From Chrysaora quinquecirrha (taxonomy: Eukaryota; Cnidaria; Scyphozoa; Semaeostomeae; Pelagiidae), in NCBI GenBank assembly GCA_014526335.1, contig JACTAT010000148.1, positions 62,001-126,000 on the forward strand: a stretch of 64,000 nt of DNA, given 5' to 3'. Shown in pieces: positions 47,070 to 58,332 of the stretch. A program made the translations under genes and the position numbers. The notes under the pieces were generated by a model that saw nothing but the letters and a program-made list of their open reading frames with translations, ran no database searches and was not told the origin of the DNA. The first letter of the stretch is position 1. Each line of letters opens with the position of its first letter.

Positions 47070-47857
47070 GGGCTCTGGCAGCAGCTGTCTTGCTGATGTT
47101 GTGGGAAAAGACCCCAACCCTCAAACCCTCAGCCTCTTTGTTTGTTTTCTCTGTCGAAGATACTCTAAAATTTGAGCACTGTAATTGTGGAAATTTCTTT
47201 CAATGGAATTGTATTATTGGAATTATATCATTGGAATCGTATTACTGAAGTAATTGTATTACTGGCATTACTACTGATCATGATGCCATGATGGGAATCT
47301 CATGGTTGAGGAATTATTGCTGTATATAGAAACTGGACTGGAACATTCAAATGAACTGAAGCGGACTGAACCACTGAACTGACTGACACGGACAATCACA
47401 CGTTTTCTTATTGTATCTCAGATATCTCAGTACCCCAGTCTAAAAATAGAATAAGGGGGCATTTTTCCGGAGGGGTCTGCATCCTTTCTTTTTCAGCTTA
47501 TCAAACTGTGTATTCTTGCCAAGTTTCATTGCAATATCTTAATTCCCAACATAGTTATAATAGAACCTCTTGTAGAGGTATGGGCCCGAGTACCCCTGTT
47601 TAAAAATAGCAGTTGCGGGCATTTTTCGATTGGGGTCTCTATCCCACCATCTTCAGCGTATCAAACGGGGTAGGTATGCCAATTTTCATGCTTGATTTAT
47701 AAAATGCACACTTGGCAACGATTTCACAGTTAAGCCTCTGCACTACATCTGTAATATGAAAACTTTCATAGCTTTCTCTTTCTTAGAAATTATTAGTCGT
47801 TAAAAAAAATTACGGTTAGTATTAGCCAAAATAATGCTTATTTAATTTTTATTACTC
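47070..47857. other. Spacer with degenerate repeat fragments
   Basis: The stretch 47420-47700 contains two copies of a phrase like taaaaatag...ggcatttttc..ggggtct, about 160-170 bp apart. These resemble the tandem units in the arms of the composite element at 48303-51198. No gene is recognised. Confidence 0.5.
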
Positions 47858-48224
47858 TACACGTTTTTGTATAAGAACACTGAAATTGAAGAAAGTCATG
47901 CAGTCTTCTTAGTTTTTCCGATTTGAAGACTCAATATGTTCTTAACATGTTCTTAATTTTCTTGCTTTTTAAAAAGCTGTTGCTCTTCAAATTAGGTGAC
48001 AATAGCTACGAAAAGGGACACACATGTATAAATGTCACATAATCACAATTATCGATAGTGTCGATAGTTTACCTGTTTTCTAGAGAGAAGAATAGGACAG
48101 CGCCAATAGAATTCTAATTTTTCTTGCTCCACAAAGCCTTGCTATGTTCTTAGCATGTTCTTAACTTTTCAGCCTCTGAAGCCTTATGTTCTTATATACT
48201 TTGTTCTTATAAAAAAAATGTGTA
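47858..48224. mobile_element. TACACGTTTTT-family MITE, copy
   Basis: The ends tacacgtttttgtataagaac and gttcttataaaaaaaatgtgta are inverted, with internal aatatgttcttaacatgttc. 367 bp, directly beside the composite element. Confidence 0.8.
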
Positions 48225-48631
48225 CTAACCCACGAAGATGTCCCTAAGAGATTATTTCACTTTCTTCTAATAAACTCCACTTTGCAGAATGCGAAGTTTA
48301 ATCCCAGGGGGGTACTCATTAGCTTTCAATACGGGGGGGTCCATGCCACTATTTCCTTTCAGACCCCCAAATATTGAGCTTAATGTTTTGGAGACCCCAA
48401 ATATTGTTATCTATTTTTGGACCCCTAAAATGTTTTCTCGGATTTAGCCATCAGGTTCATGACAATTTACAATTTATAAGCCCTTGGCACTTGGATGGGT
48501 CATTGTAATGAATTGCACCAAATCGCAAGATTCTTCCGTCAGATTTGTGGACCCCAAGTATTGAATTTTTGTCCATGTTATATTCACAGACCCCAAATAT
48601 TGAATAAGCTTAAGATTTCGGACCCCAAATT

Positions 48632-49100
48632 GATACCAGCATTAAAATTTCACAAAATATGCAGTTTGAGTTGTAGAAAACGATGCAAAACAGACCCAAG
48701 CTGAAAAATGCCCCTATGATCTATTTTTAGAACAGGGGGCTTAGCCCAAGTCCTCAGAATGATGAAATCGATTTTTGAGTCATTGGTTACCGGTATAACC
48801 ATGAAATTTAGTATTCCTAAGTAAATTGACCTGTACAATACCATGAAAATCAAATGAGGCCAATAAAGTACCCTATTTTCTATATTTAGAGCAGGGGGCT
48901 CAGTCCCAGTCCTCAAAACCGTAAAATTGATTTAGGAACATATATTGCCTGTATAACCATGAAATTTAGTATTCTTATGTAAATTGACATGTACAATATC
49001 ATGAACATCAAATCAGGTCGATAAATTACCTTATTTTCTATATCTAGAACAGGGGGCTCGATCCCAGTCCTCATAACCGTAAAATTGATTTAGGAGGTTA
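48632..49100. repeat. ~158-bp tandem units in left inner arm
   Basis: Units with the core acagggggct..gtcccagtcct and aaatttagtattc recur in mirror image of 50400-50860. In the right arm the marker gaggactggg sits at 50421, 50578 and 50737 (157 and 159 bp apart). Confidence 0.8.
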
Positions 49101-49251
49101 TATTACCCGTGTAACGATGAAATTTAGTATTTCAGTTCCCTTCACGGCACCGGTCCCAGTCCACAGAGTTATTACCCAATTTCTAAGTTAACAAAACATA
49201 TGATATACCAGCCAAATAGTACAGATCGATTGACGGTCTACTGATATTATC

Positions 49252-49480
49252 TCAGTCAAAACATTGGCCACTGCATTCACACAATTCCGTGCACTTTAAT
49301 CCATAGCGCTTGCACTTGCACCTGGTTACGCAACTGAGATTGCAACCGCATTTGACCAGTTCATGGCAGGCCTGTGACGCTTCAGATATCAGTGTCCAAA
49401 TTGGATTCATTCTGTTCTGCGCTAACCGTAATCAACGATATCTGGAACATTTTGCCATCGGTTAAGGGACTGACCCCAAA
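49252..49480 (-). pseudogene. CXC-domain C-terminal remnant, left arm
   Basis: Reading outward on the minus strand: PIWTLISEASQACHELVKCG and a Cys-rich CXC half-module (CNLSCVTRCKCKRYG, then ELCECSGQCFD), ending at a TGA at 49252-49254. Upstream, WQNVPDIVDYG resembles the W-x-x-L-P-D-V stretch before the CXC module at 17750, followed by a stop. The rest of the protein is missing. Confidence 0.8.
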
Positions 49481-49924
49481 TAATCCTAAAAGCAAAAATG
49501 TGACAATTAATCACCTTTAATTGTTAAGTAGTTTTTCGAAAACGCAAATTACGGAAAAACGTTAACTGCTCTTCAGGTGAGGCACCGTTTACAATAGAGT
49601 TTAAACAGCGTTTCGCTTTGTAATTACGAACCATTACTCATTCCATACTAAATCAATCAACATGGTGCACGAAGTGACAACAACTTCATTGTCGAATAAG
49701 GTATAAAGGTACCAAATACCTTCAATGCGAAAGAAGTAATTTTGGATTCAGATTCGGACAGCCCCTCTTTGCCTTCCCCCCTTTCTTAGGTCCATGTCTA
49801 TCTATTCTTACTATCTGAAGTGTATGGGTAAAGTATTTATATGTGTGCCAAGTAATGGGTTAAGTACTTGCGTAAACGGAGCCTCTGACGTTAATTTAGA
49901 TATCAAACATATGTATCAGCACCA

Positions 49925-50241
49925 TTCTTACCCGCCTTGGTACAGAGCTCTGCTTGTATGATGAACCAGTGCATCTTTCGTTGGTGGCACCAGAGAGCTC
50001 ACTGACGATGACACTAAATCTATTGAGAGATTCGTTATCCAGCTTTACGATGTTGGCGTAGAGCAGAAGGAGAGGAAGGGATGATGACTCCAATTTGGAC
50101 ACTGATATCCGAAGCGTCACAGGCCTGCCATGAACTGGTTAATGCGGTTGCAAACGGAGTTGCACAACCAGGTGCAAGTGCAAGCGCTATGGATTAGAGT
50201 GCACGGAATTGTGTGAATGCAGTGGCCAATGTTTTGACTGA
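49925..50241 (+). pseudogene. CXC-domain C-terminal remnant, right arm
   Basis: On the plus strand, SLTDDDTKSIERFVIQLYD corresponds to TDEDMGIIEQFVVYLYD of the element at 16186-17882. It then jumps, by deletion, to PIWTLISEASQACHELV and, after a frameshift, the CXC module (CGCKRSCTTRCKCKRYG, ELCECSGQC) ending at TGA 50239-50241. It comes from the same protein family as the left arm but keeps a longer upstream piece. Confidence 0.8.
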
Positions 50242-50399
50242 GATAATATCAGTAGACCGTCAATCGTTCTGTACTATTTGGTTGGTGTATCATATGTTTT
50301 GTTAACGTAGAAATTGGGTAATAACTCTGTGGGCTGGGACCGGTGCCGTGAAGGGAACTGAAATACTAAATTTCATCGTTACACAGGTAATATATCCTC

Positions 50400-50860
50400 C
50401 TAAATCAATTTAACGGTTTTGAGGACTGGGACCAAGCCCCCTGTTCTAAATATGGAAAATAGGGTAATTTACTGACGTGATTTGATTTTTATGGTATTGT
50501 ACAGGTCAATTTACTTAGGAATACTAAATTTCATGGTTATACAGGCAATATATCTTCCTAAATCAATTTTACGGTTTGAGGACTGGGACTGAGCCCCCTG
50601 CTCTAAACATAGAAAATAGGGTACTTTATTGGCCTCATTTGATTTTTATGGTGTTTTACAGGTCAATTTACTTAGGAATACTAATTTTCATGGTTATACC
50701 GGTAACCAATGACTCAAAAATCGATTTCATCATTCTGAGGACTGGGGCTAAGCCCCCTGTTCTAAAAATAGATCATAGGGGCATTTTTCAGCTTGGGTCT
50801 GTTTTGCATCGTTTTCTACGACTCAAACTGCATATTTTGTGAAGTTTTAATGCTGGTATC
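50400..50860. repeat. ~158-bp tandem units in right inner arm
   Basis: Three units marked by gaggactggg at 50421, 50578 and 50737. Each contains agccccctgttctaaa-like and tttacttaggaatacta phrases. Confidence 0.85.
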
Positions 50861-51206
50861 ATATTTTGCACGATTGTTGTGCTTTCAGACCGGACTAGAA
50901 GTGCGTACCTTCCTATTGAACGCTTCTCTCTAAACCCACAGCCCCCCAAACTAACCACCGATCCCACCAAGGTAACCCCCTTAATAAGAGTCTTTATCCA
51001 TCCACGATTTGATTGAATTTGTTGGCCAAGAATACCCCCCTGGCTCCTGTTGCTAAAAGGACAGATTTCATTATGAATAAATAAGTCCCTCTCTATTTCT
51101 CCCAAAACCCCCCTATATCTCCGAAAAGCCCCCAGAATCACCGATCAACAATTGGCATGGACCCCCCCGTATTGAAAGTTAATGAGTACCCCCCTGGGAG
51201 TTTAAT

Positions 51207-51846
51207 AGAGAACGGCGTTTATTAGAGGGCGGCGTTTATTATAAAGATTCAGGTCGTTCAAGTCGAAGTGCGGCGTTTAATGGAGGGCCGTGTTTATTAC
51301 AGGAAATACGGTATGTTTAGCCATCTTTGGTTTAGCCAATGATGTTGCAGAAATTGCAATCAACTTTCTAGCGCATGCCCAGTTATTCTAAGGATAAAAC
51401 CATTTGCTTCTCGCGTGTCGTCCTCTTTTATTTTCGAAATTGCCGCGTGGTGTGATGTGGTTTGAAAAGTTTTGAATGTGAAATCTTACAGCAAAGTCTA
51501 AAGTTCATCCATTGTTATTCCAAGGTAAACATACTAATTTTTTAAGCCAGACTATTTTTAGTCGAAAAATTATTTATAAACGGCAAAGTTTATCGATTTA
51601 CGTAGGCCAAGGTACGTAGTGCGTGCGTGGCAAGATATCTACAAGCCTTTTTTGCTTTGTTTGTCCCAAAATATTTGGGATAAGATTTAAATATGAACAG
51701 TCATGCTTATAGCAAGGTATAATCAGTTTACAAAGTTGTTTCTTATTCGGTGGATAACATTGGGCCCAGGATTACAACATTGGTGACAGTTTTAGTGACG
51801 AAATCTAAGTGATAAATCGGCTGGAGTAGTCTAGATACGGTATTGA
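51207..51846. other. Flank of composite element; no gene recognised
   Basis: The stretch 51207-51310 repeats ggcgtttattagaggg-like phrases. The rest is AT-rich. A donor-like caag|gtaaac at 51530 could end a non-coding first exon of the gene proposed downstream; this is speculative. Confidence 0.35.
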
Positions 51847-54800
51847 TTCTGTTTCGGAAGTAAATTCGAAAATTCTTCCCAAATAGTACCACCATCTGCA
51901 GACTGGCTAGAATTTGAACCTAATAATATTTTCCCTGCAGAAGTGTATGGCACCCTTACCTCCCAAAGTTTTGGTCTGAAACTCACCAAAGCAAACAATT
52001 TCTTGCTTGGTTCTGGATATGAAAACAACAGCAACTATTTTCAACAAAAGCATAGAGTCCAGAAAAATGAAAGTTAATCATCCATGGTTGCCACCATTAT
52101 CATTAGAGATCAAAAGTCACCCTCATCATAGGTACAGAAGTTTTCTTACCATGCAAGGTACAGAAGTTTTCTTAACTTTTCTATGAGCATTCACAGTTCC
52201 TGATTTAATAATAGCTTTGACTGCAAGAAATGAAGTTGGTGAAACTTTTAACCTCCTTTCACCTAAGCTGTTATACAATAATACAAGGGCTTAGATAGTT
52301 AAACATTTCACCTACACTAAATGGACCTTTTCAAAAAGGTCTGGGTCGAATGCGACATTTTTCTGGAAATTGGTAGATATATAGAGTAAGGGAATCGTCT
52401 CCATGTGGAAAGACCAGAACTGCAGTTGTTTCAGGAGGAACATTGCAGCGAATATTTGTTCAAATTCATGTTTAGTTGAAGTTTAGGAGGCATTTAACCA
52501 AGTATTTTCCTTTTTGTGAGTTATTTGCATCTTGTTCCTGAGTTTCAAGATATTTTGAACATTTACTGTCACAGATTCCTTTTCTCTTTTTCTTCCATTA
52601 TTCGTGAGTTTGGAGCAAAATTTGCTGAACTACCTCTCACAGATTTTCACTAACAGTAACTTTTCTAGGTCATCCATGATGTCACAACCCTTGATTTGCC
52701 AGAATGTTCCCAAGTTAAAATGACCACCCACCACCAAAGATTTTCCAGTAAACTTGATATATTGTGATTTTGAAAAATTTCAAGCTGTGGCCCTTTACTG
52801 AAACGATCTGTATGTCTTTTTTGTGAAAACTGAGAAACTCTACTTGAATAAACTAAAGGTCAAATAAAACAGTTCTTGGTTAACTTGCCATCCTGCCAAC
52901 TCATGACATGGCCTAGCAAGTTGCCACATTTCAGGTCAAGTTGCCTATACGTTCTAGTGAACTTGCCACCAAACCTTGTGTGTGAAGTTGCCTCAGTCAA
53001 AAATGAAATTTAACAAAGAAGTAGGTGAGTTTTTCTCCATAAAATGTCCTAAAAGCTTTAAGGAGGATTTTGTTTGATTTTGTTTTGGGGCTTCTGCCTC
53101 TAGTCTACGTTGAGCAGATGCATGGTGACTTGGCCAGACTATGGCAAGTTTGCAGTGTGGCAAGTTGACCTGTTGTCAAGAAAACCATGATAACATTGTA
53201 GTGCATCTTCATTAAGTGATATGTAATGTGGTCAGTAAGAAGTCATTTATTATTTCTTTTTCTGTAGATTCCTTTTTGAAGTGACATAAGGGCAACTATT
53301 CGCATTTTATGACATGGACATGCTCTGTAAAAGATTAACCTAAGCGGAATTGTCAATGGAAAATCTCAGTAGACTTCTCAGCCAAAAGTAATAAGACCAA
53401 AGCTACGATGCGGTTTGTCATAATAATTACCATGGCAATGCCAGCTTTGACTATTGGAGGTGTGCCCCACTAACCACAACAAGCACATAACAGAGGATAT
53501 TCTGCCTTCCAACACCTATCATGAAATTTTCATTGATCATGGTTTTTTGTTTGTTCCCCATTATGCAAGATATCCATCAGGGTACTGACACAGGGTACTG
53601 GGATGGCAGTTCAACTTTGTCAAATTTACAGAAGCAAGTAAAATTTAAGGAGCTATTAGATCTCAGACCTGTCATGAACAATTTCTTGGTGAGTGCTGGT
53701 TTTATTACACGCTTCTTTTTTTAAGGAACCTACATGTAGAAGGCCCGAACCACTTTATAAGGAACCTACATGTAGAAGGCCCAAAAATTTAAAGAACTTA
53801 TACTACTAAAGAGAAAATCATAAAGGAACTTTTGAATGTTGAATACTTTTATCACTGCAAATAATCAAGAATTAGAAAGCCGGTTCCATTCATTTGCAGT
53901 CAAAAATTACATAAATTGTACGTTAAGTATGTATCCAATGTTTCTTTGAGTAGTCTCGAGCTTTGCTCACATGCAAATGTTTCTCTTTTATTGTTAAGAC
54001 CACTGTATGTGCAGTTAAAATTAAGGAACTATTAAGGAACTTTTGGAACTACAATTGCCTCAAAATAGGCCCAAAAATAAGGAACTTTAACAACTTGGCC
54101 TTGAGGTAGGTTCCTTATAAAAAAAGCGTCTATGACAACTGATCAAAGGGTGGGATATGAAGGTCTAAATGACTGACCGAAAGATGGGATTTGAGGGTGC
54201 TGATGTTGTCGTCTAATCCAGGTGACTTGTGATTGCAGGAGCCCAGTGGAATTGGGGTTTGAGTCCCAGCCATGGTGGTGTCACAGCTCAGGGCTTAATT
54301 TGTTAACCTACTAGTGAGATCCTAGTGACTGGTGCTAAAAGCACCATTTCACCATCATCTTCATTGACAATTTAGACTTCATTTTTAGTCTTTACACTGT
54401 ATTGGATCACTTTTTGATCCGCTACAAAAAGTGTTCCTAGTATGGAAACATGTTCTCTTTGCCCTTCCGTTTACACTGTACCAGATCAGTTTTCGTTTGC
54501 CAAATCAAGCATGCGCACTTTTACATCTCATCTTACAAAAACAACAAGGCCTAACGTTTTTTGGTGCCAGAAAGTAACAATTGTGATTTGGCAGAAGATA
54601 AAAATAACAAGAGGTGATGGCAGAAGCAAATAAAAAACCTCAAAGTTATACGAATAACAATGCTGAAGAAGAAAAAACTTTGCATGGTCAAAAGTGGAGA
54701 TATCTCTCTTGCTTCGAGTAGCTCTTGAATCCCAGACAAGTAAAGCTGCTGCTCGCATTGACTTGGAGACAGTAAAATCCAAATAAATCCAAGAACAAAC

Positions 54801-56198
54801 ATTTTATTTTTCATTGTAAAAATCATTTCTCAAGAATAATGTTTGCAATAATTCCACGACTCAACAAGCAAACAAGATTAAATTTGTGCGAGAAAATTTA
54901 ACCTCGATGTGAATGGAAAATGGCAGATCACTTTTTGATCCGTACAGGTACAAGGTTGATCCTCTTTCCAAGCAGGTACAAAATGTGTAAGGATAGGTGA
55001 ACAAAAATTGTATCCGATCACTTTTCGTGTGTAAACAGAAGGTTTATCATTAAGTGATCTGCTACAGTGTAAATGGGGCCTTAGATAGATTATATCTTTC
55101 ATATCTTCAAACATTTAAATGAGTCTCTAGGTTGTTTTAATTTGTGTTTAGAAGTGTGTTTCACTGTACTTGTACTTATGCCCAGGAGCATATTACACTG
55201 TGTAATGGGCTTACCTTTTTTGGTTTAGTTCTGGATTGTAGAACTGAGCACTACCCACACTCGTTTTCAACTCAAAAGGAAAACATAGGGGCCCTATGGG
55301 CATGTTTGAAGAACGACTCTGGTTGAATATAGCTATTTCGGTCAAATGATGAAATGTGTTCATCGGTATGCACAACGATGACGATAATGATTATGATGAT
55401 AATGGTGGTGGTTATGATGATGATGTTGATGAACACGATGATCATGATGCTGGTTGGTAGGGGTGATTGTGGTTGTATGTTGGGTATGGTGGTGGTGATA
55501 GAGGTGGTTGTGGTGCTGAAGGGGTGGTTGTGGTGGTTGTGATAGGGGTGATCGTGGTGATGGTTGTAGGGGTGGTTGTGGTGGTGGTGATGAGGGTGGT
55601 CGAGGTGATGGTTGTAGGGCTGGTTGCGGTTGTGGTGATAGGGGTGATCATGATGCTGGTTGGTAGTGGTGATTGTGGTGGTATGGTGGGTGTGGTGGTG
55701 GTGGTAGAGGTGGTTGTGGTGCTGAAGGGGTGGTTGTGGTGGTGGTGATGGGGGTGGTCGAGGTGATGGTTGTAGGGTTGGTTGTGCTGGTGGTAGCGTT
55801 CCTTTAGATGTTGCACACGTCAATGGTGGTGATAGTAATCATGATGATGATGATGATGATGATTATCATTATTATTATTATTATGACGATTTTCATCGTG
55901 AGGATAATAATAATGATGATTTGTTTTGAAAACTGTTTTGAAATTGCCGCTCTTTGGCAAAGCTCTTTGATAAATGTTGAGAATGCCTGAAATGTCATTT
56001 ACCAAAGCAAGGTGGCAATTTTCCAGTTCCATTTAGTAAACAAGGATGAGTCAATTGTCACATGACCCCAGATTGACAAAAGTGCTTGCAGGCGAATTGT
56101 GAACAACTAACGCAAATTGCGAATAAATGGCGAGACAATGGCCTAATGGCATTCTTGACAATGGCCCTATTGTTACGTTTTCCATTGTTCAAGCGTTG

Positions 56199-56276
<78 letters not shown>

Positions 56277-56799
56277 GACACGCCACCCCACACCAATGTG
56301 TTCGAAGTTCTTCGAACACAAAAAGCTGCAAATACCCTGGGATAAATAAGCATGCATGCAATCTTGTTTGTTAGCACAGGTCAGGGGGTACTGGCAGCTG
56401 TACTGCTGATGTGGATCACCGCAACCCTAAATGTGAAGTCACTGTAGCTTTGGCTAACCCTGACCCCTGTTAGAGCTTCTGAAACCAAAAGACAGTTGGA
56501 TTAGACTATGATGCCACACCACTGTAGGCTTGTGGCAAGTTCTCCCAAAGAAGGTCCCAACCTGTGACCTGGCACTCTTTTGCTGAACATTTTGACAGCT
56601 TGGATGGCTACACCACCTCTTATCAAAGCCTTGGGCCTTGGAGGCTTTGGCCTTCTTTTCGTATTTAGTTTTCTTTTACTTGCTTGTGTGGAAGTGGGGC
56701 TCTGTTAAGTGATGATTACTAGTGATTCTCATTAAATGAATTTCATTTTAGATCAGTGATCAATTGATGAAATATGAAGGAGGACAGAGCACACTCTGA
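51847..56799 (+). CDS. Unrecognised gene, putative 3' exons
   Basis: Three protein-like segments on the plus strand. The first is an open frame 51847-52077 with PPSADWLEFEPNNIFPAEVY and LTKANNFLLGSGYENNSNYF. The second is an exon about 53570-53688 (GTDTGYWDGSSTL, QKQVKFKELLDLRP) with a good donor ttg|gtgagt. The third is a final exon 56752-56799 (ISDQLMKYEGGQSTL, TGA) with a ttttag acceptor. Exons 2 and 3 join in phase 0. Segment 1 could leave at 52072 (a|gttaat, phase 1) and fit exon 2, but that donor is weak. No initiator Met is found in frame with segment 1, so the 5' exon or exons are unidentified. I do not recognise the family; composition and splice signals are the only support. Confidence 0.4.
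52872..53184. repeat. Imperfect inverted repeat (aacttgccac words)
   Basis: A left end like cttggttaacttgccat and a right end gtggcaagttgacctg are inverted, and the region repeats aagttgcc several times. It may be a decayed MITE. Confidence 0.4.
53706..54132. mobile_element. TACACGCTTTTTT-family MITE with duplicated left end
   Basis: The right half matches 43793-44188. The left end contains ttaaggaacctacatgtaga twice (about 53721 and 53757), a small internal duplication. It lies just after the donor of the putative exon 53570-53688. Confidence 0.85.
54196..54375 (+). mobile_element. tRNA-derived SINE, family A, copy 2
   Basis: The head region gtcgtctaatcc and the B-box-like ggtttgagtccc are followed by the body shared with 42536-42720 (gagatcctagtgact, gctaaa..caccatttcacc). 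Confidence 0.75.
54376..55083. mobile_element. TIR element with tttacactgta ends
   Basis: The left end tttacactgtattggatcac and the inverted right end (ggccccatttacactgtagc on the minus strand) pair. Internal words gatcactttttgatcc and ccgtttacactgta recur. Interior ORFs are Phe/Leu-rich without domains. Confidence 0.65.
55375..55880. repeat. GTGGT-rich minisatellite, ~206-bp period, with GAT microsatellite
   Basis: The block atcatgatgctggttggtag recurs at 55441 and 55647. The array is built of ggtggttgtggtg words and ends in (GAT)n and (ATT)n. Long open frames on both strands here (His/Thr/Pro-rich or Val/Gly-rich) are artefacts of composition. Confidence 0.9.
56197..56276. repeat. (GTTA)20 microsatellite
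   Basis: About 80 bp of uninterrupted gtta units. Confidence 0.97.
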
Positions 56800-57563
56800 T
56801 CTCTGCAATTAGATGGAAAAGAGATATTTCTTGAAGTACTTGCTAGAGATGAAGCGTATGGAAGGAATTTCTGAAACTGAAGATCAAACCAGAGTTATAT
56901 AGGAAGTTTTAAAAGGAAACAAAGTACCTCAAAGACAAAAAGCTAGTTGAATGGTGAGCCAGAATTATGGACCAATTTATATTCTTTTAATTTTAAGCAT
57001 TTGGTCATTGCATGTAGATTGTTTATAAACGTGAAACTCTTCAACTATACTGGTTTATAATGTTCAGATACAAACACCAACATATAAGAACCTATTGGAA
57101 AGAGAAGATAGAGCTTAAAATCCTCTTATTAGATCCCCAATTCATAAAACCACACCATTGCATCAATTGTTTAAGAACCTAGGCTGATTTGTGAAAACAT
57201 AGGTTCTTTTATACAGGTGTTAACTACATAATATGTTGACAATTGCTGGCAAAAACTGCAGGATACTCTAACACAAACTGTAATAATAAATTGTTTATGA
57301 TTTGGCTTCGAAAATGTGATGGTTCCAAACACTGTCCAAACACTTGAATCGGTTTTTAGACTGTTGAGATTTGTGACTTAGTTTTTGACATGACCACAAA
57401 AAAGCTTTGACCTTGTCACAACAAAACAACAAAGAAAAGCTTTGATTTAACACCTACACATAACTAACAAGCATTAACAATTAACAGTATTATGATTGGA
57501 TTACTTTAAAACACTTCACTGGTAACTGTTTTGTTGAAAAATGGACCCTTTTGCAAGAATACA
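56800..57563. other. Intergenic, no gene recognised
   Basis: AT-rich. A small inverted pair tttaagaacctaggctga / aacataggttcttttatac at 57170-57222 resembles a tiny MITE. Confidence 0.35.
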
Positions 57564-58332
57564 TAGAGTCCCGTCGCCTTGAGTGGAACGTTTTCAGGAT
57601 AAATGATAATTTATCGTCCTTTCACGCAATAATAAGAAAAAACTTATCATAGATATGTTCCTTATGGCATTATCTGTATTCGCATGTAATTCCACTTCAA
57701 TCAGTTCTTTCGTCTCTCCACAAGAATGTGATAACTATGAACTACTTTATCGATAAAAATTTAGGCCGTTCGCCATGAGTGGAACGATAGAAATTTACCT
57801 GAATCGCCTGCGCAGAAGTAAGTAAAATCGTTCGTAGCATCGCAGCATCGGTTGCTTTCTCTATTGGAACTAGTGCGGAAGGCAGTCGTTCCACTCAACA
57901 CGAAAATAGGCCGGTCACATAGCGTCTGGTAAATAACCTCCGGAATGAAAACTGCGCACGAAATCTGTAAACTTTCTTCAAAAGTTTACTTTTGAATGGA
58001 GAAGGAACATGTTGAGGAGTTTTGTTTTGTTGAAATTAACCCAGAGACAGAAAAAATGACCATGAAAGTTAGAGTAAAAAAAATGAAGACAAGATATTTC
58101 GAAGGTACTTGCATTTCATTTCAAACTGCTAACTTTCAAAATATTATAACAAATTATCGGCAATAATCTTAACATCAAAAATTGGTGAAGAAACAAGAAA
58201 TGGCGCCAGCAAAATATTTTCGCGGGTTTTTCTTAAATTATTAAACCCAAACTCCTTGAAATTTAAATTTAACTTTGCTCAGTCGGAAATCAGAAAAATG
58301 CGAATCGTTCCACTCAAGGCGACGGGACTCTA
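57564..58332. mobile_element. TIR element with perfect 27-bp ends and TA flanks
   Basis: The ends tagagtcccgtcgccttgag(tggaacg) and the exact inverse at 58306-58332 define a 769-bp unit; the outer TA could be the target duplication. A second inverted pair lies inside (gttcgccatgagtggaacg near 57769; gtcgttccactcaacacg near 57886). A short open stretch 57996-58104 may be an exon. Confidence 0.9.

Larger units (their letters stand above)
48303..51198. mobile_element. 2.9-kb composite palindromic transposon with 8-bp target duplication
   Basis: Terminal inverted repeats of 46 bp with one mismatch (48303-48348 and 51153-51198) begin CCCAGGGGGGTACTCATTAG. The direct 8-mer agtttaat flanks both ends (48295-48302, 51199-51206), so the insertion borders are intact. 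Inner arms of about 770 bp (48632-49405 and 50089-50860) are highly similar inverted copies. Between outer and inner arms the two sides hold unrelated blocks of about 285 bp (48349-48631 with gaccccaaatattga repeats; 50861-51152). The spacer 49406-50088 is unique. Each inner arm ends with a CXC-domain coding remnant reading outward. Confidence 0.93.

Noticed and set aside
46536..47124. Long ORFs on both strands through the CAAG array (LACLLACL- and QASKQASK-type proteins)
   Set aside because: A stop-free 4-bp repeat opens several frames at once; there is no start context, domain or splice support.
48650..48916. 88-aa ORF in the composite element arm (and its twin at 50576-50842) as a conserved gene
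   Set aside because: The pair is conserved because the DNA is an inverted duplicate; the frame consists of the approximately 158-bp tandem units and has no domain.
53353..53388. Short ATG frame (MENLSRLLSQK) as first exon of the unknown gene
   Set aside because: It ends in a stop with no GT donor before it.
55272..55823. 183-aa His/Pro/Thr-rich ORF and Val/Gly-rich ORFs in the GTGGT array
   Set aside because: Composition-driven frames in a minisatellite, open on both strands.
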